Shown here piece after piece: positions 57,580 to 64,000 of a stretch of 64,000 nucleotides of DNA (position 1 is its first letter; every line of letters starts with the position of its first letter). Under the pieces are notes generated by a model. That model worked only from the letters and a program-made list of their open reading frames with translations. It did not search any database and was not told the DNA's origin. The DNA is from Fistulifera solaris. Its lineage: Eukaryota > Bacillariophyta > Bacillariophyceae > Naviculales > Stauroneidaceae. Location of the stretch: assembly GCA_030295235.1 (NCBI GenBank), contig AP026126.1, positions 1,240,001 through 1,304,000 of the forward strand, in the 5' to 3' direction. Position numbers and translations under genes: made by a program.

Positions 57580-57911
57580 GGTAGAATTACAGCACTCAAT
57601 TGTCGTATGACTAGAAATGAAACAGTATATGGATTCGAACACCACACGATAAAAAAAGAAAAGCCAAGAGCCACGAATGCAACACTTTAAATGTCTACGT
57701 GAAAAGTTTCACGTAGCCCCCAGTAGCAGGTATAGGGAAATTGATTGAGAGAGGGGGTACCCGGATATGCGTGTGAGAATCAGAAAGGCCGCACATTTTC
57801 TTGATGCATTTTATTATTTGATTTTGGCAAACAAAGAGTTTTTCCCTTCGTTCCATTCATAACATCCCTCACCCCCTTGTAAATTGGAAAGGCTGGCATA
57901 TTCTGGAGACC
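57580..57911. promoter_or_regulatory. Divergent promoter region, deformylase / methyltransferase
   Basis: About 330 bp. Contains a 22-bp palindrome (57695-57716) and a GAGGGGGTACCCGGATATG stretch at 57751 also found at 20274. Confidence 0.5.
57695..57716. promoter_or_regulatory. Perfect palindrome CTACGTGAAA-AG-TTTCACGTAG
   Basis: Two 10-bp arms with a 2-bp centre, 116 bp upstream of the deformylase start and 195 bp upstream of the methyltransferase start. The core ACGTG is a bZIP/bHLH-type site. The TTTCACGTAG half also occurs in the repeats at ~55400 and ~55630. Confidence 0.6.
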
Positions 57912-58711
57912 ATGACGAAACGGGACGTCCAAACGAAATCGCATTATGAAGGCCACAGTTCTACTTCATACGAAAACGCCTTTTTCTACGAACCCGGTGT
58001 GTATCAAGAGTATTTGCGAGATAAGGTCCGAGCCAGTCTCCACCTTACTTCTGAATCGAAGCACAAATTAATAGATATAGGTGGTGGAACGGGCAACTTT
58101 ACTAGGGCTATCATTGAAAGCACCCAAGTTACAGCTATTGTCGTTGACCCGTTTCTGGGGGATTCGTCGGACGACAACAACTCGCCATCGGTGCAGTTTG
58201 TCAAAGCCTCAGCAGAAGATTACAAACAACCACCTAGTGCAAACAGTTGGAGAACTGGATACAGTCAAGTACTCTTAAAAGAAGTAATTCATCATATTGC
58301 AACAGCGGACCGAGTTGCCGTTCTTCGCGGCATCCGTCAAGGGATGTCTAGCAATTCTGCGATAAAGCCGGCTATTCTCATCATCACTCGTCCACAACGT
58401 GATATCGACTATCCGCTCTGGAACGATGCAAAAGAAGTTTGGGCTCAAAATCAGCCGTCACTGGAAGAATTGGTCAACGATTTGAAGAAAGCTGGTTTTC
58501 AAAATGTTGAACATACCGTCGAGGCGTACAAGTGCCAAATCCCAATCGCACGGTGGAAAGATATGGTGAAAGCACGTTTCTGGAGTTTTCGAGCTTCTCC
58601 GATAGTGAGCTGGAAAAGGCGTGTGATATGATCGAGCAAAATGAAGCAAGGCGCACGGTGAATGGGGTCATTTCCTTTGAGGATAGATTACTGTTCATCA
58701 AAGCCGATTAG
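57912..58711 (+). CDS. SAM-dependent methyltransferase (class I), one frame break
   Basis: Small-molecule methyltransferase-like protein of 266 aa corrected. Motif I LIDIGGGTGNFTRAIIE (~58-75) and an acidic end of strand two (VVDPF) are clear; VLLKEVIHHIATADRVAVLR is the motif IV-V region. No substrate features recognised. The T3 run at 58577-58579 is one base short; with one T more the C-terminus reads RFLEFSSFSDSELEKA and ends at a TAG 58709-58711. That stop overlaps the stop of the convergent neighbour by four bases. Confidence 0.82.
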
Positions 58712-60599
58712 GCCCTCTCGATGATGCTTGCATTCTCGCGACGTGCGATACAGTCGGCTGATTTATCCCAGCTGCAGCATGTTCGGAATTGAGGGTTTGC
58801 GTGAGTTTGGAGGCATTGGAAAACGTGGTCGTGGTAGGCACCACAACCTTCGGACAGGATATCTTTCAGCATGAGATGGAAACTAGAACAGCAATTGCCC
58901 AGCGTGAATCGCGGATAGAGTTGTAACCGTAAGGATGCCATTGCCGATAAAATAGCTTCATCTGTGCCTTTGTCGTATGTGTTTTCTATTGGAGAGGGCT
59001 TGAAGTATCCGGTATTCTGTGTTACATCAAGATGGTTGACCACGAGTGCTGACACAAAGTCAGTAGCGTTTGTCCGCTTTAGTAAGTTCATTTCATCTTT
59101 GATCTTTTGGGACTCTGTAGTAACGATAGTAAAGGGTTGCTGGCTCTGGGCATGGTCAAACGCTTGCCAAGATTCTTGCGCTGCATCTAAATGATTCGCA
59201 AAGGACATGCACTCCATTTCAATATCGCATTTATCAGACGCTGTCGACAAATAGCAGTGAATCAGAAACAACACAAAATCAATAACAACTGGCGAACGTC
59301 ACAAGAGACTTACCTCGAATCGGCAGACCGATACTTTTCCTTGATTCAAAGGAGGGCGGCAGAACCGACTTTACGATATCATCTATCCGATGCAACGCGC
59401 GTGGATTTGGTCGCAAAGCATACAACAATAGTCCATGAAAAGTGGTGAGTCCATCCCATAATAGCTGAAGGACTCATTTTGTGGTATATTGTCATCCTTT
59501 TGGAGCTGATCGGCCGCTTTGAACAGCGTCTGTTGGAGGTCAGGATCGTTGGTCATACTGCGAATTAGAGGCAAAATAGTTGTGTGAACTTTGCCTCTCA
59601 GATTTTGCGGAATGCGCTGCGCTCGGAACGGGAGCTGCAAGAGTAGCACGCGATCATCCTGTCGATCTTTTGGAAGAGTCCCCGTCCGAAATAAATGACG
59701 CCTTTCTATCTTTTGCAATGAATACGCCTCTTCTATTTCATAATGCGTCAAAGCACACGGACTCGACGGCAAAAGAAGCACTGAGCATCGCGACGATCAC
59801 ATGTGACTTGGGACCACGGCTGTTGCAAGAATGGAGGACCTACTGGAGAGTTATTGATGAATAGCACCACTCGGTCCGTCGCGAGACCCGCCATCAAAGC
59901 GGGGACGGCTGCATACCTCATGTTGGCTCCAATGCCGTTGTTGTAAAATCGCACGACCAGGAATTTGGCGCTGGCACATTCGAAATCAAAGGGTCCGATA
60001 CCAGCTTCTTGGCGCTCGAGTATGCACTGAGAATCCATGTTTTGTGCTTCGGTAAAAGCATGTCGGTGCTGATGGTAATGAACATACATGTAAACGAGCC
60101 GAACGACCCAATGCCGCAATTCCGATTCGGCATCTTTTGTAGGCTGTCTTTGCACAAATATAGAGTTCTGCTCGCAAATGCTCTTCTGTAAGAGTATGGG
60201 TAGATTGTCGTTGCTCCAGTGAACTGCTGATATGATCAAATATTTCCCCAAAGAATCGTCCATTCCAAAAGAGTGGTTGGCGTTGCCGAGGCGAGGACCA
60301 CGAAGCCAAGCATGTGAGTTGAATTGCAAGCAGCGTTTGTTGGGAGTAGCTGCAGCCGCACCATCATTGGGAATAGATTTGCCATGCCGAGGTGAATCAT
60401 TTGGGGCGAAGGATACCCTTGCGAAGACAGTAGCAATGATCTCATTGCGATCAGTCTCGCGATGATTCAGCGCCCATGCGTTGGATATCGCCAACCAAAC
60501 CGAGTATACGATGGGTATTGAGATAGTTAGAATTCGGACTTTTTGTAAAAGAAAGCACTTTCTCTTCCTCTTTTCCTTCACTACCGTTGTCATGGTCAT
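58708..60599 (-). CDS. Type II membrane glycosyltransferase-like orphan, two frame breaks
   Basis: Predicted Golgi/ER type II protein: a short basic cytosolic end, then a membrane helix (ILTISIPIVYSVWLAIS, ~25-42) and a large lumenal part. Seen: FNNGIGANMRYAA-type start (VVRFYNNGIGANMRYAAVPA), GLATDRVVLFIN, RALHRIDDIVKSVLPP, IGLPIRASDKC and LGNCCSSFHLML. The layout resembles GT-B fucosyltransferase-like enzymes (IGLPIRxSDKC is like the nucleotide-binding HxRxxD site), but I cannot assign a CAZy family. One intron, 59241-59313 (73 bp). Frame breaks at A4 59771-59774 and T3 59406-59408, each one base short; 606 aa exactly. A diatom-wide family is my recollection, not a search result. Confidence 0.65.
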
Positions 60600-61111
60600 T
60601 TTTTCTGAGTGACAAGTGAGAAAAGAAAAGTGCTACGTAGTAATACACAAATTTTCTGGGTACGTGAAAACACCAAACGCCCATATTTTCTGGATACGTC
60701 ACAACACCACACGCCCACATTTTCTGGGTACGTGAAAACACCACACTCCCACATTTTCTGGGTACGTGAAAACACCACACGCCCATCGTTTCTGGGTACG
60801 TGAAAACACCAAACCTCCAGATTTTCTGGGGACGTGAAAAGACCAACGAGTTATGGCTAATAACTCAATGGAAAAATAAGACCACAACATTCCCTGTTTT
60901 CTGGTGACGACTTGACGGCTCCTCCTCGGAGACTGAGGAGTCCCGGAACGGATTAATACGTCACCAGGGTGAACATCACCATTTTTGCGTTTTTCCGCTT
61001 TCATTGTGATGACGACGGAAAGGGACTCCTTAAAGAAAAGACGCTGTATCATTTATTCTAAAGGCGAACGCATAGTTAGATATGGAAAGGACTACTCCTA
61101 TCTCCCATCCA
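60600..61111. promoter_or_regulatory. Divergent promoter region with the 34-bp array
   Basis: About 0.5 kb. Apart from the minisatellite no gene is seen. The array could give many copies of a TACGTGAAAA site to both promoters. Confidence 0.45.
60652..60855. repeat. 34-bp minisatellite, six units
   Basis: Six units exactly 34 bp apart (starts 60652, 60686, 60720, 60754, 60788, 60822), consensus TTTTCTGGGTACGTGAAAAC followed by ACCACACGCCCACA. Each unit has a TACGTGAAAA core. It lies in the spacer between the divergent GT-like and lipase-like genes. No unique spacers, so not CRISPR. Confidence 0.92.
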
Positions 61112-62209
61112 ATGAGAATTTTTGTATATCTAATCGGCTTGGCTACTTTGTGTCCCGCGATAATCGGTTTCACTCCCTTTGTCATAATTGGTCGATCGCC
61201 GCTGCATGGTCATCGCATACGTACTTGTACCGTTTTAGCTGCTCCAAGCGAGCCCCCTACTACCGCAGTTGTTACACCCCTCGGCTCAAATGTTGATTCT
61301 ACCCTTCAATCAGATGATAATTCGACAAAACAACGTCGTCGAGTTTCCGTACTCCTCTGTCCAGCCCAATTTTGCGTTCCCGATGATTATTCGGACTTTT
61401 TGGATCGCTTGTCACTTTTATCGCAGACGGATCCGTCCATGAGCGAAATCGGAACCTGCCGTGTGGCACCTTTGCCTCGGACCGAATGGATCAAGGTGGC
61501 AAAGCAGTTACCAACACAAGAGTTCTTCGAGGCTCGGCTCAATGTACCCAAAACGTTGGATTGGTACTTTCAGGCAATTGAAAAGGATTGGCGGAAATTT
61601 TTACCGAAGAGGGACCGGATGCAAACATTTGCTTTGTGGGACATTCGATCGGGAGGTTGGGTGGCACGTGCTTACTTAGGAGGAATGAGCGAGTCGTCAT
61701 CGTCCGTGTCGCGTCTTGCGAATCAGCGGTGCACGTCGTTGATCACCTTGGGAACACCGCATGTGGCTCCAGAAACAGCACTGGTGGATCAAACCCGGGG
61801 TTTGATTCGATCTATTGACAGCCAGCAAGAATGCAGCTCGCAGGCACTGGCCGATAGAGGCATTGCTGTCACCTGTGTGTGTTCGTCCAGTATGAAAGCA
61901 AACTTTTTCTCAGTTAACGTTGAAGATATCGTGGCGGCTGCATCGTATCTGCCACTGTTGGGTCGCTTGGATGCTTCGGTTCGAGGAGACGGGATTGTTC
62001 CTTTGGATTTGGCGTTCCTGGAAGAACCGGCTCGACGAGTGATTATTGACCAGTGTCCTTTGACTAACGAGAAAGTACGCCATTCACATGTTGTTCCAAC
62101 ACCGTGGAACCTTTGGGATGGATATGCTTCTTCTATACGATTACCTTCCTCGTTTCCTTCCTACACGTCAGATGGTGTTGTGCCAATGTGGGCGAAATAT
62201 ATATTATAA
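61112..62209 (+). CDS. PGAP1/lipase-like alpha-beta hydrolase, plastid presequence, two compensating frame breaks
   Basis: Serine-hydrolase-like protein of 365 aa. A signal peptide (MRIFVYLIGLATL...) ends near IIGFTP, a plastid-type motif. Core: VSVLLCPAQFCVPDDYSDF, TLDWYFQAIEKDW, then the nucleophile elbow, LITLGTPHVAPE and VRGDGIVPLDLAFLE (catalytic Asp region). The visible frame near 61600-61650 reads WDIRSGGW; the +1 frame reads FVGHSIG. Adding one T at T5 61598-61602 and removing one G at GGG 61651-61653 gives GHSIGGWVARAY, the classic GxSxG. So the elbow is hidden by two errors. Lipid acyl hydrolase is likely; the substrate is unknown. Confidence 0.8.
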   Translation: MRIFVYLIGLATLCPAIIGFTPFVIIGRSPLHGHRIRTCTVLAAPSEPPTTAVVTPLGSNVDSTLQSDDNSTKQRRRVSVLLCPAQFCVPDDYSDFLDRLSLLSQTDPSMSEIGTCRVAPLPRTEWIKVAKQLPTQEFFEARLNVPKTLDWYFQAIEKDWRKFLPKRDRMQTFALWDIRSGGWVARAYLGGMSESSSSVSRLANQRCTSLITLGTPHVAPETALVDQTRGLIRSIDSQQECSSQALADRGIAVTCVCSSSMKANFFSVNVEDIVAAASYLPLLGRLDASVRGDGIVPLDLAFLEEPARRVIIDQCPLTNEKVRHSHVVPTPWNLWDGYASSIRLPSSFPSYTSDGVVPMWAKYIL

Positions 62210-62343
62210 GCTCCGGAAAATAGAAGCAAAATTGGGGTGTAAACTACGAGTGGTTCGTTACGTTTTCGTGTTTCGCGATGTGTTGTACTCGGCATACCTC
62301 GCAAGTCGGATGGATGGAAAACATATGTTAATAGTTTAGATGA

Positions 62344-63737
62344 TCAATATTCAATGCCAGCTTCCTTTAGTTTCTCTTCCAAATACTGAATTCGTTCATT
62401 TGCTTCGGCCAAACTCTTTTGGGTCTTATCCAGATCTTCCTGAGCTGTCTCAAGACTCTTTGTCTTTTCATCCAAGTCTTTTGTGCCCCTTCCAATTCTT
62501 TCTGTACGGCAGCCGCCGGTTTGAATGTTTTGGTGGGCTTGGAGACGGCGGCCGCTGTCTTGCCTCCATCCTTGGGGTCCAGCGACATTTTGACCGGCTC
62601 CTTCGACGATCCCTCCAGCCACTCCGCGAATGAGTGCGATGGCACCGCGGCTGCCGTATCGGGGAAGATGTCGTCTTGGAAGGCGTCCGACTTGCGTGGG
62701 ACTGTGAAGCTGAGAGGATGTACACCGGTGCTATTCGTTACCTTCAAAATACGTGTTGTTTCACAGTTCATGATTTTCAACCCACGTTTCGGCACCATGC
62801 AGTATCCCTTACCCGGAATGTTCGAGCGGAATCCATCATTTAGCTTGAAAATGAAAGGACTCTTGTCTTCGTACTCATACAAACGAACGATACCATCTCC
62901 CTTACCGCAAAGGTAAAGAACGTTGGTGTCTCCGTCCCAGAGAGGAATCATGGCACCCGCGGCTGTATCCACAGGTTCCGTGTGAATCGGCTTGTCAAAG
63001 TTTCGGATATCAAAGACTTTGATTTCTCGTGTGGATTGTTTGGAAGCACCAAAGAGAAGAGCTTACCCGAGTCGTTCGCATACACCACTTTGACACTTTT
63101 CGCTCCGTCATGCCCCAAAGTCTCAGCGGCCGTTTCCGCCGATCGCGGGTCGACGAGTCGAATTTGCTTGTCTTTACAAGTAACCGCGAACATGTCACCC
63201 GTATAATCCCATACAATGTCGTGAATGATATTGTCACATCCGGAATACTTGCGAGCTTCCGAGCCGGTCTCGACGTCCCAGATTCGGACCGTGTAGTCTC
63301 CACTGCTACTCATGAGTGAGTTGGCGGCCGTGGGATGGAATCGCAGCAACGTGACCTTCTTTCGGTGTCCGACAAGATCCACCACGCTTTCACTGAGTCC
63401 TTGTCCGGCTTTCTGTACACCATTCTCGTCGGTGGGTTCCCAAGTTTCCGGAATTTGCCAGATTTTAATTTTGGTGTCTTCACTACCGGTGGCCATCATG
63501 CTGTCATCAAAGGGATTCCAATCAAAGTCATTGACTGCACCTTCGTGTCCATGAACATATGGCCCATCGGCGACATCGAAACGACCGGGACGGTCGAGTC
63601 GATTGACGTAGACAGGGCCACCTCCGCCGGCCATGCCGACGGCAAAGTATTGGCGGATGCCTTGATATACTGTTGATCACCCGTGACGGTCGAGAGACGG
63701 AACTCTGTGAAAGTTTCCTGAAAAGAAGAAGAAGAAG

Positions 63738-63769
<32 letters not shown>

Positions 63770-63895
63770 GTAGTGTAAGCGACCGTTTCTGTGAAACAAA
63801 GCTCAATCTTGAAAGGAAGCTATACAAGTACTCACTTCTACTTTCGGCTGGTCACAGAAAACATGACGATATTTGGATGTGCGGATTTTAAACAT
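62344..63895 (-). CDS. CORO: Coronin, three frame breaks
   Basis: Actin-binding WD40 protein. Exon 1 encodes MFKIRTSKYRHVFCDQPKVE (63895-63836); then a 118-bp intron (63718-63835) and the rest. Beta-propeller signs: GHEGAVNDFDWNPFDD, MMATGSEDTKIKIWQIPE, SSSGDYTVRIWDVETGS, WDYTGDMFAVTCKDKQIRL, REIKVFDIRNFDKP. The coronin-specific region follows (VLYLCGKGDGIVRLYEYED), then a linker and a C-terminal coiled coil DEKTKSLETAQEDLDKTQ. Frame breaks at TT 63650, AA 63057 and T4 62479-62482, each one base short; 478 aa exactly. Confidence 0.93.
63725..63766. repeat. (GAA)14 microsatellite in the coronin intron
   Basis: Fourteen GAA units on the plus strand, so (TTC)14 in the sense of coronin. It lies just before the TTCTTTTCAG acceptor and makes up most of the intron's pyrimidine tract. 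Confidence 0.95.
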
Positions 63896-64000
63896 GGTGT
63901 GAAGATTGGTTAGATCAAATGACACAAAAGAGCAACGTCTATGTTGTACCAGGTATATTCTTTGAATGAATGAGTTGCCGAAGTGACTTGTGACTTCGAA
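63896..64000 (-). promoter_or_regulatory. Coronin upstream region
   Basis: The 105 bases upstream of the coronin start, cut by the window edge. Contains TACCAGGTAT at 63947-63956. Confidence 0.4.

Noticed and set aside
60652-60855. CRISPR-like array of 34-bp repeats
   Set aside because: Repeats abut directly with no unique spacers, and the genome is eukaryotic.
1-64000. tRNA or rRNA genes
   Set aside because: I looked for the T-loop signature and rRNA-like blocks and found nothing convincing; a dedicated tRNA search was not possible here.

Overview
The window is nuclear DNA of a photosynthetic stramenopile, most likely a pennate diatom close to Phaeodactylum (species is inference). Seen directly: eukaryotic housekeeping genes on both strands, short GT-AG introns (about 56-118 bp), intergenic gaps of 0.1-1.5 kb, and presequences with a signal peptide followed by an F- or W-containing cleavage motif, as in diatom plastid proteins (Nudix hydrolase, lumenal FKBP, cpSRP54, peptide deformylase, lipase-like protein). 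A bZIP-PAS factor, a stramenopile family, agrees. I see no rRNA, tRNA, CRISPR array, transposon or bacterial operon.

Layout. 0-2.5 kb: TSG101 (cut by the left edge) and a bZIP factor. 3.0-10.1 kb: remains of a ureide-permease-like transporter, then a 3.3-kb direct tandem duplication (3500-6797 and 6798-10097). Each copy has a GT25 glycosyltransferase gene and a 52-bp palindromic minisatellite. 10-20 kb: an SBF2-domain gene, a Nudix hydrolase, a ubiquitin-like/eL41 ribosomal fusion, SF3B1 and an orphan gene. 20.5-31.8 kb: TANGO6/RTP1, LarB-like, lumenal FKBP, RRN3, C2/U-box E3, DHFR. 32-45 kb: TOM22-like, bZIP-PAS, SERINC, UBL-PI4K, second Nudix, cpSRP54. 45-64 kb: ADA3-like, a MATH-ankyrin-PCIF1-like giant, Qa-SNARE, deoxyhypusine hydroxylase, mPGES2-like, peptide deformylase, methyltransferase, a Golgi-type glycosyltransferase-like orphan, a plastid lipase-like protein and coronin.

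The genes do not form one pathway. Several touch gene expression and protein fate (RRN3, RTP1, ADA3, SF3B1, eL41, DOHH, cpSRP54, deformylase, U-box). Others serve membrane traffic (TSG101, syntaxin, SERINC, PI4K). Many pairs are convergent with about 70-130 bp between stops, or divergent with 0.3-0.7 kb shared promoters.

Quality warning: twenty conserved genes are broken by about 38 one-base frame breaks, nearly all at homopolymers. Correcting each by one base gives an exact reading frame in every gene whose two ends lie in the window. I read these as sequencing errors, not pseudogenes; coordinates below span the whole gene. The strongest novelty is the ubiquitin-like-eL41 fusion at 14409-14696; second are the MATH-ankyrin-PCIF1-like architecture and the eukaryotic LarB.
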